A program made the position numbers and the translations under genes. The notes under the pieces were generated by a model. That model did no database searches. It was not told the DNA's origin and saw only the letters and a program-made list of their open reading frames with translations. This document shows, one piece after another, positions 9,361 through 17,300 of a stretch of DNA of 64,000 bases (position 1 is the stretch's first letter; every line of letters begins with the position of its first letter). Origin of the DNA: Cytophagales bacterium CG12_big_fil_rev_8_21_14_0_65_40_12 (GTDB lineage Bacteria; Bacteroidota; Bacteroidia; Cytophagales; Cyclobacteriaceae); NCBI GenBank assembly GCA_002786855.1, contig PCUU01000024.1, positions 62,001 through 126,000 on the forward strand. The letters are read 5' to 3'.

Positions 9361-9852
9361 TTAACCTCTTTCCCAGAAAAATGGAGGCTCGATTCCTAAA
9401 GTTCTAAGGTATACATAACCTTGACCTCGGTGGTGGATTTCGTTATCGATGCAGTAAAAAATCAAAGCATAGTTGGTGCCCTCGTATTGACCAAAAGCCT
9501 TTTCTACTTCTTGAAAACGCTCAATCCTAATTTGAGGAAATAACTCATTCAATTTCTCTGTTGATTCGTCCCAAAGTTTAAGAAGTCCAGTTTTAGTGGT
9601 AGGTTTTTCTTCTGCCTCGGATTCGCCAAAGGTTTTCCATTCTCCGGTGATAATACCTGCTACGCTCGGCACAGCCATGTGGATCATTTCGAGCGCTAGC
9701 TCAGAAAATGGCCGCATTCCGCCTACTGAATAACTAAAAAGTTTGTCTTCCGGAAAAGCTTCAATCGCCTTACGGGTTAGGCTCCTGTGTCCTTGCCAAT
9801 GGTTTAAAAAATCGTTTGGGCTAATGAAAGCTGGTAATGTTTCGTTTTTCAT
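9361..9852 (-). CDS. DinB family protein
   Basis: DinB/YfiT-type four-helix-bundle protein of 163 residues. The putative metal triad is visible: a His in helix 2 (LEMIHMAVPS, about residue 58) and the pair in NEIHHRGQGYVYLR near residue 140, where HHRGQ is the strongest family signature. Members are often thiol-dependent transferases or stress-induced proteins. The actual reaction is unknown here. It lies downstream of the alkylation-repair operon on the same strand, but about 320 bp away across a repeat, so shared control is possible rather than shown. The ATG at 9852 is clear. Confidence 0.85.
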   Translation of the reverse strand: MKNETLPAFISPNDFLNHWQGHRSLTRKAIEAFPEDKLFSYSVGGMRPFSELALEMIHMAVPSVAGIITGEWKTFGESEAEEKPTTKTGLLKLWDESTEKLNELFPQIRIERFQEVEKAFGQYEGTNYALIFYCIDNEIHHRGQGYVYLRTLGIEPPFFWERG

Positions 9853-10020
9853 GATCTGTGTTTTTTGATTATGATATAAACTTAAAGGCCACTTGTGACA
9901 ACCCTATGTCAGTAGGTTTTTTGGATGGGTGAAATTCTTTTGGATTGGGAAGCACAAAAGTCTGAAAGTCGATAGAAGAGATTGTGCGAAGTGATCTATA
10001 CTTTGAATTAATTATTCTAA

Positions 10021-10151
10021 AGATTGCCTCTTCATCATCCACTACTCTACAGATTTATCGCAATGACAGTTCGAACAGACTTACAAGGGTAACCGTCATT
10101 GCGAACCTGTCTTGGTTCATTTTTTACTAAATGATGACGTGAAGCAATCTC
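10021..10151. repeat. nested inverted repeat, REPIN-like element
   Basis: Between the DinB-like gene and alkB. The outer ends are imperfect inverted copies: AGATTGCCTCTTCATCATC at 10021 against GATGACGTGAAGCAATCT ending at 10150. Inside them sit a second pair, TCGCAATGAC (10058-10067) and CGTCATTGCG (10094-10103). The pattern of two oppositely oriented palindromic units is that of a paired REP element. The sequence CGTCATTGCG...GAAGCAATCTC is familiar to me as a dispersed repeat in Bacteroidota genomes, from memory. The rest of the 319-bp gap (9853-10171) shows nothing I can name. Confidence 0.6.
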
Positions 10152-10171
10152 AAACATTCAAGTATTTATCT

Positions 10172-10780
10172 TCACCTCACAATCGTTCTAAAAGTCAAAT
10201 TTACACGTGGGGTTTTGATCATTTTTGTGGGAGGCAAGCGATGAAGCCAATGGCTTTGAGTGGTGTCTTTCATCACCAAAAGGCTGCCATTTTCTAAGAA
10301 GATCTCAATCTTCTCTTTTGTTTCTTTATGCTTGAAAGCGAATTTTCTTTCTGCCCCAAAACTCATGGAAGCAATCGCTCCATTTTTCTTCAAGTCCTTT
10401 TCTCCATCGCTGTGCCAAGCCATTCCTTCTTCACCCGAATGGTAAAGGTTAAGCAAACAGGAGTTATAAGTTTCTCCAGATTTTGCCTCTGCCAGAGCTT
10501 TCAATTTGATCAACTCAGGCGTCCATGGCAAGGCATGTTTTGTAATATTAGAGTAACTGTATTCAAATCTCTGATCTCCATACCAAGCCACTTTCCGCTT
10601 GGTGATGTAGTGCTTTCCGAAAATTACTGCCTCATCATTTCTCCATTCAATTCCATCCAAAAGAGCTCTATAGTAGAAATTAGATTCTTCGGAAGACATC
10701 AGTTTACCGTAATAGTTTACCGTACCATCTTGAGGCAACCAGTTTTTAGTTTTGTCTATTTCTTGAGGGAAGAGGTTCAT
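10172..10780 (-). CDS. alkB: AlkB-like 2OG-Fe(II) DNA dealkylase
   Basis: AlkB-superfamily dioxygenase (closest in feel to the ALKBH2/3 type), expected to remove 1-methyladenine and 3-methylcytosine lesions oxidatively. Iron ligands are visible as AWHSDGEKDL (His123, Asp125) and SHWLHRLPP (His180), with the 2-oxoglutarate clamp in PRVNLTFRTI (Arg192, Arg198). 202 residues is full length. Its start overlaps the Ada zinc-domain gene by 35 bp, making it the last gene of a four-gene operon on the minus strand. That context strongly supports a DNA-repair rather than RNA or protein role. Confidence 0.93.
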   Translation of the reverse strand: MNLFPQEIDKTKNWLPQDGTVNYYGKLMSSEESNFYYRALLDGIEWRNDEAVIFGKHYITKRKVAWYGDQRFEYSYSNITKHALPWTPELIKLKALAEAKSGETYNSCLLNLYHSGEEGMAWHSDGEKDLKKNGAIASMSFGAERKFAFKHKETKEKIEIFLENGSLLVMKDTTQSHWLHRLPPTKMIKTPRVNLTFRTIVR

Positions 10781-11012
10781 TTTTCCAATTTAAGTATGCT
10801 GTTCTCATGCAATGTCCGCAGGGACGAAAACCATTCAATTTAGCTTCATCTACCGAATAGAAAAACACCCTGTTTTCCTTTTTCATCCTTTTCCCTGAAG
10901 TGCAACTCAGCGCTCCGTAAATTTTAAGTTTTCGGTTACCGCCCAAAGTAAGCTCTTTCGATTTTAGCTTTAGGTGCAAGTCAGCATCACCTATCGAGTT
11001 ATGTTCAATCAT
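10746..11012 (-). CDS. stand-alone Ada-type metal-binding domain protein
   Basis: An 88-residue protein corresponding to the N-terminal zinc domain of Ada, which accepts methyl groups from phosphotriesters in the full protein. The signature is clear: ALSCTSGKRM, then NRVFFYSVDEAKLNGFRPCGHCMR. Compared with the E. coli Ada pattern C-x3-C...C-x2-C, the first Cys (the methyl acceptor, C38 in Ada) and the last two are present, but the second (C42 in Ada) is Lys here. Zinc binding is therefore either altered or completed by another residue. The gene sits 4 bp after the oxygenase gene and overlaps alkB, so it is co-expressed with repair partners. It may sense methylation separately from the AraC-type regulator, or bind DNA only. 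Confidence 0.8.
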   Translation of the reverse strand: MIEHNSIGDADLHLKLKSKELTLGGNRKLKIYGALSCTSGKRMKKENRVFFYSVDEAKLNGFRPCGHCMRTAYLNWKNEPLPSRNRQN

Positions 11013-11016
11013 TAAA

Positions 11017-11727
11017 TCAAGTCAACGCATCGTGAAAAATTATGCCGAGCGTATGCCTTTCTCCACTATGCACCTCGCTAACGCCATGCTTCATATTAAC
11101 TCGATAATAGCCTTTTGTTCCCTTTATGGGTCGAAAATTTGTTGTGAAAATTACCAGATCCCCACGGTTGGGCTTTAAGACTATGGCTTTCGATTGCGCT
11201 CTTGGCGTTTGTTGGGTCAAAACAAATTCCCCTCCCGTAAAATCTTGATCGGGTTGGTTTAAGAACATCACCGCCTGAATTGGAAAATAAACCTCACCAT
11301 ACAAATCTTGATGCAGCGTGTTAAAGCCGCTCTTGCCATATTTCAAAATCAAAGGCGTGGGTTGAAGTTGACCAGCGGCATGACATAGCTTTTGCAAAGC
11401 CAGAAAGGAATCGGGAAATTGCTTTTCTATCGCTAAAACCTTCATCCAAAGATTAGCAATTGGAGCAAGTCTTGGATACAAGCTTTCCCGAATTTGTTGG
11501 ATCATTTCTGGCAATGGATATTGAAAGTATTTGTATTCTCCCAAACCAAATCTATAACGCTCCATCACTACTGTTTTTCGATAACTTCCCTTTCGATCAT
11601 AATTGGCAATCAATTCCTCGCAATCAACCCTACTTAAAAAATCTGATATTATTGCATATCCCTTTTGATGCATTTCTTCCGCAACCTGTGCCCAATTGAC
11701 AGCGGTTATTCTTTCTTGAATCGTCAT
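11017..11727 (-). CDS. 2OG-Fe(II) oxygenase of the alkylation operon
   Basis: A 236-residue 2-oxoglutarate/iron oxygenase, distinct from AlkB and nearer the prolyl-4-hydroxylase-like group. Iron ligands are His139 and Asp141 in TLHQDLYGE and His214 in MKHGVSEVH, with Arg224 in SGERHTLG as the probable 2-oxoglutarate contact. GGEFVLTQQ and the GDLVIF strand are also typical. It lies 6 bp downstream of the AraC-methyltransferase gene and 4 bp upstream of the Ada zinc-domain gene. I recall that oxygenases of this type recur in alkylation-response operons. Its substrate (DNA, RNA, free base or protein) is not known to me. Confidence 0.85.
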   Translation of the reverse strand: MTIQERITAVNWAQVAEEMHQKGYAIISDFLSRVDCEELIANYDRKGSYRKTVVMERYRFGLGEYKYFQYPLPEMIQQIRESLYPRLAPIANLWMKVLAIEKQFPDSFLALQKLCHAAGQLQPTPLILKYGKSGFNTLHQDLYGEVYFPIQAVMFLNQPDQDFTGGEFVLTQQTPRAQSKAIVLKPNRGDLVIFTTNFRPIKGTKGYYRVNMKHGVSEVHSGERHTLGIIFHDALT

Positions 11728-11733
11728 GGCTGA

Positions 11734-12585
11734 TTAAATAGAGATCTTGGTTTTGGCGGCTTCCCAACCAATGATTGCCGTTTTTCGAGTTGAACCCCAC
11801 ATATAGCCCCCCATATTACCACTGGTTTGAATGACCCTATGGCATGGAATTAAAAAAGCAACAGGGTTACTACCAATGGCCGTACCTACCGCCCTTGAAG
11901 CACTGGGTTTTTCTATTTTCGAGGCGATGTTTCCATAGGTTGTAAGACAACCAAAGGGTATATTCAACAGCGCCTTCCATACTTTAAGTTGAAAATCTGT
12001 TCCTTTTAAATGGAGCTTAATCTTGTCTAGTTTTTGCCAATCGTGAGTGAAAATGTAAAGTGCATTCTGCTGGATGAGATCTACCATTTGCTGAAATTCC
12101 GCTTTGGGAAAATGGTTTTTCAGCACAGCTAACCCATCCGTTTCGTTTTCTGCAAAGGCCATATGGCAAATCCCTTTTTGGGTGGAAGCTACTATGATGT
12201 TTCCAAAAGGGCTTTCGGCAAAACTATAATTGATTGACAATTTCTCTCCCCCGTTCTTGAATTCTCCTGGAGTCATTCCTTCAATATTCACAAACAGGTC
12301 GTGAAGTCTACTTGTGCCAGAAAGACCTGTTTCATAAGCGGCATCGGACACGGTCACCTGCTTTTCTTTTAGCATTTGCTTGGCATGCTCAATGCTGATG
12401 TATTGCAAGAATTTCTTCGGACTTACCCCTGCCCAATCTGTGAACATTCTTTGAAAGTGGAAAGGGCTTAGGTTTACCTTTTCGGCCACTTCATCCAAAT
12501 TGGGTTGTTGCTTAAAATGCTGCTGCAAATAATCAATGGCCTCGGCTATTCGCTGATAGTTAACATAATTTTGATTGTTCATCAT
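11734..12585 (-). CDS. AraC-type regulator fused to O6-methylguanine-DNA methyltransferase
   Basis: An Ada-like protein without the N-terminal zinc domain. About residues 10-115 are an AraC helix-turn-helix pair (NLDEVAEKVNLSPFHFQRMF, then SDAAYETGLSGTSRLHDLF). About 120-283 are the methyltransferase, with IPCHRVIQ holding the acceptor Cys near residue 248 and the arginine-finger region ASRAVGTAIGSNP before it. It should both repair O6-methylguanine and activate its own operon. Two ATG codons (12585, 12582) are preceded by an in-frame TTG at 12591; I chose the first ATG. It is the first gene of a run ending in alkB. Whether it senses damage through its own acceptor Cys or through the separate zinc-domain protein is open. 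Confidence 0.93.
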   Translation of the reverse strand: MMNNQNYVNYQRIAEAIDYLQQHFKQQPNLDEVAEKVNLSPFHFQRMFTDWAGVSPKKFLQYISIEHAKQMLKEKQVTVSDAAYETGLSGTSRLHDLFVNIEGMTPGEFKNGGEKLSINYSFAESPFGNIIVASTQKGICHMAFAENETDGLAVLKNHFPKAEFQQMVDLIQQNALYIFTHDWQKLDKIKLHLKGTDFQLKVWKALLNIPFGCLTTYGNIASKIEKPSASRAVGTAIGSNPVAFLIPCHRVIQTSGNMGGYMWGSTRKTAIIGWEAAKTKISI

Positions 12586-12746
12586 TTCCAAAATTTAATG
12601 ATTTAATGAGAACAAAGGTTAAGCAAAGCAGCAGCGATTAAAACCCGAATCTTGCTCAGTTAGGCTAAAACTAGACACCCCTCAGCAAAACCACAAAATT
12701 CATCTGAGAAGGTGCAATAATATAATACGGATGACCTGGATTACAA

Positions 12747-13886
12747 CTACTCGATATAATAGTGACAAAACTTTATTTGAGATTCATCTTCACCATCCTT
12801 TGCCCAAAAGAATATGCCTTCATCTGTAGCAAAGCTTCCCTCTAAATAGCAGTTATCATCAATTTTGATTTCATCAATCACCTTCAGTTCATTATCGAAA
12901 AACATAATGTAGCCAGGTTTTGTAGAGGCATCGGTTGGCTCACCGTCAGGCCTAAGTTTATGCTGGCTTCCCCAATGTGTACGATAAAAATATGGTTTTT
13001 CTGGGTACTGGTTTAGCCTATTAAACCAAGTGCCATCATTGCGATAATCATAATCAGAGTGCTGTGATTGCCTTTTCGCTTTATTTTCAGAAAACTTACT
13101 TTCGGCAGAATGCATCTTACTTTTCTGAGTAAGGAAATCATATTCATAGATATTTGATTCTACTGGAAATCCATAAAAAAGTCTACCCCCTTGAAATGAT
13201 AAATTAGGCCGTATTTCGGCAAAGTCTTCGTCATTTTCTATTATAAAACTAGAGTATGAGATGGGGAGAAAGCTCAAAATTTCATTGTCCAAATCATAAA
13301 GCCCTAGAATTGACTGTTCAAAAGCTTCTCCATTTTTTCCAGATCCCCTTGCATTGTCATGCTGAAAAAAGCCTATCATTTCCGATCCTTCTATGCTGAA
13401 ATTAGCCTCGTTTGGTGTCCTAAATTGTCCACTAATTGTGCCTTCATAATTACCAAAGTCCATATTGTAAGCTTTTAGTAATCTACCTGAATCATCGATC
13501 AAATATAATTTACCAGCGCCCATAACATACAGGCTGTCAGGCCTAAGCACATTCAGTTTGTAAAACTTATTTATGTAATTAGGGCCTTCTTTGGCCAGCA
13601 TAATTCGGTAATTAAAACGCCTTTCTGTCAAGTTGTAAACATCCAAACTATGCAAAGGGCGGTTATAAACATAAAGGAAATCTTGTCCTTCAATTTGGAA
13701 GACATGTGGTTCTGAAGGGTAGATGGTCAGGCCTAGACTATCGACTTTTACATAGGTTATAGAATTATTAACACTAAATTCCGAACCAAAAGACTTTTGA
13801 CTATTATCTTTTTTTTGCTCACAAGCGAATAGTGTGAGCACCAAAATCATAAGTAGAGCCTTCAAATAGGTAATCTGTAAATTCAT
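12747..13886 (-). CDS. DUF4221-like lipoprotein
   Basis: A 379-residue predicted lipoprotein. The signal runs to a lipobox LTLFAC (Cys22), so the mature protein should be lipid-anchored at the periplasmic or outer face. The body is rich in Tyr, Phe and Asp with strand-like repeats (FLYVYNRPLHSLDVYNL, LYVMGAGKLYLIDDSGRLL), consistent with the DUF4221 beta-propeller-like family of Bacteroidota. Function is unknown. The ATG at 13886 is unambiguous. It has no close partner: about 160 bp separate it from genes on both sides. Confidence 0.75.
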   Translation of the reverse strand: MNLQITYLKALLMILVLTLFACEQKKDNSQKSFGSEFSVNNSITYVKVDSLGLTIYPSEPHVFQIEGQDFLYVYNRPLHSLDVYNLTERRFNYRIMLAKEGPNYINKFYKLNVLRPDSLYVMGAGKLYLIDDSGRLLKAYNMDFGNYEGTISGQFRTPNEANFSIEGSEMIGFFQHDNARGSGKNGEAFEQSILGLYDLDNEILSFLPISYSSFIIENDEDFAEIRPNLSFQGGRLFYGFPVESNIYEYDFLTQKSKMHSAESKFSENKAKRQSQHSDYDYRNDGTWFNRLNQYPEKPYFYRTHWGSQHKLRPDGEPTDASTKPGYIMFFDNELKVIDEIKIDDNCYLEGSFATDEGIFFWAKDGEDESQIKFCHYYIE

Positions 13887-14052
13887 CCAACACCAATTTA
13901 AAGCAATTTAAAGCTATTCGAAGCATTCGGACTAAACACAGATGTTAAATATGGCTAAAATGGTTCGATAACCATCGTTTGCTAAAAAACCACCCTGTAC
14001 TGAGAAGCCGTTAATCAAAAATGCGCTTGTTTCAGGGCTAAAAAAGATAAAA

Positions 14053-15225
14053 TCAAGCCAAACCCTTTACCCATAAATAAGCGTAGCGGACGGCCAAAAG
14101 CAGCATAATAGGCAACATGGCAATAGAATATACTTGCACTTGGAAGACCCAAATCAAGGACATGCCCAATAACAGGATAAATAGCAGGCGAATATAAACA
14201 CGCACCCAGGCAGGTACATTCCTTCTCACAATAAAAAATGCCACAATCAGGTTAGGCGCGAAAGCCCAAAGTACATTCATATTTTTGGCAGTGGCAGTAT
14301 GGTCCGTGGCAAACCAGAGTAAGAGCACTACAAGGCCCACCAGCCCTGTGATCAACAAAATGGTAAAATCAAGATAACGCGCCCTTACCATTTGGGCCAT
14401 GTCGCGGTAAGTAAGTATAACCACTACTATGGCCAATAACGAGAAAATCATCCAAGGTGAAATACTCTCTTTGGCCACTTCATAATAATCCTCTTCGAAT
14501 AGTTTGTTGGTCGCCTTAACGGCTGGGATTTCCACACCATTTCTGTTTATGGTTGCATGATCGTAAGCGCCCATCACATAATCGGGCAGAAACATGTACT
14601 CTTCTGGCTTTGCCTTTACATCGATGACAGCACCTAAGGCGATGTCGATACCAAAATCCCACCACGGATGATTAAAGGTGTTCTCTTGAATCAAATCCCT
14701 GAAGGTGTCTTCCCTACCTAAATATTCCTGATGAAATTGAAGCTTGTCGCCTAAAGCATCTTGAACAACATCTCTTAATCTCGTGGCACAATTATCAAAG
14801 AAGAAGTCATAGAGGTAGCGGCTGTTTTCTGGAAGTGCATTATTTTGGATGAAATTAAAAATCTGTTGTTTTTCATCATTGGTCAAGTCCAACACCTGTT
14901 CCGTTACCCATCTGCCTTGGCTCTGATAATTGCCCAAAAAACTTCTAAAATCTTGCACTGCTAGCTTATAGAGCAATTTCCCTTGAGCAAATTTTACATA
15001 AAAGCCATCTTGAAAGGATTCATAGGTGCCATAATTGTAGGCATAATCTATGTTCAAATAAGGGTCGCGGATGCGCAGCGCTCCATGACCAAAGCTATCG
15101 TACAACTCTGAGCCTGGGCCAATGGTAATTACACTTACTTCGGCCTGACCAGACAAAGTGCTGAATTGAGCTTTTAGCGAAGCACAAATTATAATGAAAA
15201 CCAAAAAGTAGAAAAAGCGCTTCAT
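14053..15225 (-). CDS. DUF4105 (Lnb-like) membrane protein
   Basis: Inner-membrane protein with a periplasmic N-terminal domain of the DUF4105/Lnb family. A Sec signal or anchor lies at about residues 1-20. The domain follows with ITIGPGSELYDSFGHGALRI, then NYGTYES and a conserved FFDNCATRLRD (candidate catalytic Cys). The C-terminal 130 residues hold about five hydrophobic segments. The domain is related to lipoprotein N-acyltransferase (Lnb) of Gram-positives, so lipid or lipoprotein processing is possible but unproven in Bacteroidota. The ATG at 15225 is preferred over an upstream TTG at 15231. It is divergent from the radical SAM gene. Confidence 0.8.
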   Translation of the reverse strand: MKRFFYFLVFIIICASLKAQFSTLSGQAEVSVITIGPGSELYDSFGHGALRIRDPYLNIDYAYNYGTYESFQDGFYVKFAQGKLLYKLAVQDFRSFLGNYQSQGRWVTEQVLDLTNDEKQQIFNFIQNNALPENSRYLYDFFFDNCATRLRDVVQDALGDKLQFHQEYLGREDTFRDLIQENTFNHPWWDFGIDIALGAVIDVKAKPEEYMFLPDYVMGAYDHATINRNGVEIPAVKATNKLFEEDYYEVAKESISPWMIFSLLAIVVVILTYRDMAQMVRARYLDFTILLITGLVGLVVLLLWFATDHTATAKNMNVLWAFAPNLIVAFFIVRRNVPAWVRVYIRLLFILLLGMSLIWVFQVQVYSIAMLPIMLLLAVRYAYLWVKGLA

Positions 15226-15321
15226 GTGCAATTCGATTGAGTAATACGAAGATAAAGAGAGTTATCAGATTAAAAACTCATTGTGTTTTGAAAGTGCATT
15301 TTGCCGACCTAATTTGATGCC

Positions 15322-16344
15322 ATGAACAGGAATTTAACCGATGGTTTAAATTATGCTTCCAAATTAAGCCCTTTGCGCATTTGGAACCTGTTTCAGTTGG
15401 TGGGCAGTTATTGGCTTTCAAAACTAACTAGGAAGTCTATTCATTTTGGAATGCCCACGAGCATTTCTTTAGAACCCACCACTGCTTGTAATTTACGCTG
15501 CCCCGAATGCCCTAGCGGTTTGCGCAGTTTTACCCGAGACACAGGAATGTTAACCGATCAGGTTTTTGAAAAAACCATTGATGAGCTTGCCCCACGACTG
15601 AGTTATTTGATCTTTTACTTTCAAGGAGAGCCTTATTTGAACGCTAATTTTTTGAAGCACGTAAAATATGCCTCCAAAAAGAAAGTCTATACGGCCACCT
15701 CCACCAACGCCCATTATTTAGATGATAAAAATGCCAAAGCTACTGTTGAGTCTGGGCTGGACCGATTGATCATTTCCATTGATGGCACCACGCAAGAAAC
15801 CTATGAGCAATATCGTGTTGGTGGAAAATTGGAAAAGGTAATTGAAGGCACACAAAACATTGTCCGCTGGAAAAAGGAGCTGAAGAGTAAAACTCCGCAC
15901 ATTATTTTTCAATACTTGGTGGTAAAGCCGAATGAGCATCAATTGGATGATGTCCAAAAATTAGCCAAAGATTTAGGCGTAGACGAAGTCGCTTTTAAAA
16001 CCGCCCAGATTTATGACTATGAAAATGGTTCGGACTTAATTCCGACTATTGAGAAATACGCTCGCTATCGCAAAACAGCCAGTGGTAAATGGGAAATCAA
16101 AAACCGTTTGCTTAATCACTGCTGGAAAATGTGGCATTCGTGCGTAATCACTTGGGATGGAAAGGTTGTGCCTTGCTGCTTCGATAAAGATGCGCATTAC
16201 CAATTAGGCAGTATGCAGGGAACAACCTTTAAGCAAGTTTGGCGCGGAGCTGCTTATCAAAACTTTAGACAGTCTTTGATCAAATCGCGTAGCGAAATCG
16301 AAATGTGTAAGAATTGTTCTGAAGGAACGAAGATTTGGGCTTAG
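15322..16344 (+). CDS. radical SAM/SPASM domain protein
   Basis: Radical S-adenosylmethionine enzyme of 340 residues. The [4Fe-4S] motif is ACNLRCPECPSG near residue 52 (C-x3-C-x2-C). The TIM-barrel core follows with FYFQGEPYLN and DRLIISIDGTTQETYEQYR. A C-terminal SPASM region has NHCWKMWHSC, VVPCCFDKDA and MCKNCSEG, enough Cys for auxiliary clusters. Such enzymes modify peptides or serve as iron-sulfur maturases. No precursor peptide or partner gene is evident next to it, so the substrate is unknown. Its last bases overlap the convergent small Cys-rich gene. Confidence 0.88.
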   Translation: MNRNLTDGLNYASKLSPLRIWNLFQLVGSYWLSKLTRKSIHFGMPTSISLEPTTACNLRCPECPSGLRSFTRDTGMLTDQVFEKTIDELAPRLSYLIFYFQGEPYLNANFLKHVKYASKKKVYTATSTNAHYLDDKNAKATVESGLDRLIISIDGTTQETYEQYRVGGKLEKVIEGTQNIVRWKKELKSKTPHIIFQYLVVKPNEHQLDDVQKLAKDLGVDEVAFKTAQIYDYENGSDLIPTIEKYARYRKTASGKWEIKNRLLNHCWKMWHSCVITWDGKVVPCCFDKDAHYQLGSMQGTTFKQVWRGAAYQNFRQSLIKSRSEIEMCKNCSEGTKIWA

Positions 16345-16514
16345 CCTTTCAAGTGATCGGGGATTCTCACTTCGGCCTTTTTCATTTCTTTGGCAATATC
16401 GCATGAGCCACAGCCTTTAGGACAGCCTTTGTCGGCCCTGTATTGGTTATAGAAGTGCCTGCCGATGTACAAAACCGCAATCAAAAAAACGATACCTACT
16501 ACAACTTCTTCCAT
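16341..16514 (-). CDS. FeoB-associated Cys-rich small membrane protein
   Basis: A 57-residue protein. The N-terminal 17 residues form one membrane helix (VVVGIVFLIAVLYIG). A short basic linker leads to KGCPKGCGSCDIAK, the C-x3-C-x2-C cluster typical of FeoB-associated Cys-rich membrane proteins, which may bind iron or an iron-sulfur cluster. No feoA or feoB is in the window, so linkage to ferrous iron uptake is by family resemblance only. The ATG at 16514 has an in-frame stop shortly upstream. The gene ends inside the 3' end of the convergent radical SAM gene (4 bp overlap). Confidence 0.75.
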   Translation of the reverse strand: MEEVVVGIVFLIAVLYIGRHFYNQYRADKGCPKGCGSCDIAKEMKKAEVRIPDHLKG

Positions 16515-16652
16515 TCAATTTAACTTCTGAAGGCTTAACCCTTAACTCGCTGGCGAAGTTCGTTTTTATTTAGAATTATTCCAAATAACCTGCTGTTTTT
16601 GAATTAGCTTAAATGGGGAAGCCATTGAAAAAGCTGTTACCTAACAAAAATG

Positions 16653-16667
16653 AAATGAATATCATTT
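16653..16667. promoter_or_regulatory. candidate operator of the PIN-domain gene pair
   Basis: A perfect inverted repeat AAATGA/TCATTT with a 3-bp centre, lying 12 bp upstream of the toxin ATG. Its position fits autoregulation by the toxin-antitoxin complex. The 6-bp arms are short, so chance is possible in this AT-rich stretch. Confidence 0.35.
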
Positions 16668-16679
16668 AAATTTAAGGGA

Positions 16680-17144
16680 ATGAATAAACAACGGATATAT
16701 ATTGATACCTCAGTCTTTGGAGGATATTTCGATTCCGAATTTGAAGAATTCACAAAACCTCTTTTCACTCGAATATTGAACAATGAATTCATGGTGTTAT
16801 TTTCAACCGTCACTCAACAGGAGTTAGAAAAAGCACCTATCTCTGTAAAAGAGCTTGTGGTGAGCCTGAAAGCCGAAAGCACGGAATTTATTGAAGAAAC
16901 GCTCGAAGCTGTTGAATTAGCAATGAGCTATATTGAAGAAAACGTTGTAGGTAAAACAAGCTTTGCTGATTGTTTGCATATAGCTCTGGCTACAATTAAC
17001 AATGCCGACATTCTCATTAGTTGGAATTTTAAACATATTGTAAATGTCAATCGTATCCGTGGTTACAATTCTATAAATATTAAAAATGGCTACCATCAAA
17101 TAGAAATTCGTTCACCAAGAGAATTAATGAACTATGAAGACTAA
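16680..17144 (+). CDS. PIN-domain protein, putative toxin ribonuclease
   Basis: A 154-residue PIN-like protein. RIYIDTSVFGGYFD near the N-terminus provides the first acidic residue, and KTSFADCLHIALATINNADILISWNFKHI near residues 100-125 holds the second acidic residue plus the typical ADxLI-WNxxHI wording. PIN proteins of this size are usually toxin RNases (VapC type). The next small gene overlaps its stop by 11 bp, as expected of an antitoxin partner, although the order is toxin first. A palindrome lies just upstream. The catalytic acid pattern is read by eye; activity is inferred. Confidence 0.75.
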   Translation: MNKQRIYIDTSVFGGYFDSEFEEFTKPLFTRILNNEFMVLFSTVTQQELEKAPISVKELVVSLKAESTEFIEETLEAVELAMSYIEENVVGKTSFADCLHIALATINNADILISWNFKHIVNVNRIRGYNSINIKNGYHQIEIRSPRELMNYED

Positions 17145-17286
17145 ACAAAAAGAGTTCGATGCCGTGAAGTTCATGAGAGATCAAAGAACAATAATAAGCT
17201 CGAAATTGAGCAAAATGACGCCTTCTGAAATAGTTGAATATTTTAAGAAGAAAAAATTAGAAAACGGGATTCGACCAAGCGGGTAG
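17134..17286 (+). CDS. small putative antitoxin of the PIN protein
   Basis: A 50-residue basic protein whose ATG at 17134 lies inside the end of the PIN gene (11-bp overlap). It starts MKTKQKEFDAVKFMRDQR and continues through a helical, Lys-rich stretch (SKMTPSEIVEYFKKKK). The FDAVKxMRxxR opening is one I associate with small proteins that follow PIN genes in Bacteroidota, from memory. No DNA-binding domain is obvious, so it may act by wrapping the toxin. Translational coupling is likely. Confidence 0.65.
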   Translation: MKTKQKEFDAVKFMRDQRTIISSKLSKMTPSEIVEYFKKKKLENGIRPSG

Positions 17287-17300
17287 GTTCAACTAACCTA

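Noticed and set aside
10746-11012. The short Ada-domain gene as a frameshifted fragment of a full Ada
   Set aside because: It has its own ATG and stop, is spaced as an operon gene, and the AraC-methyltransferase part is complete and lies two genes upstream, so it is a separate gene.
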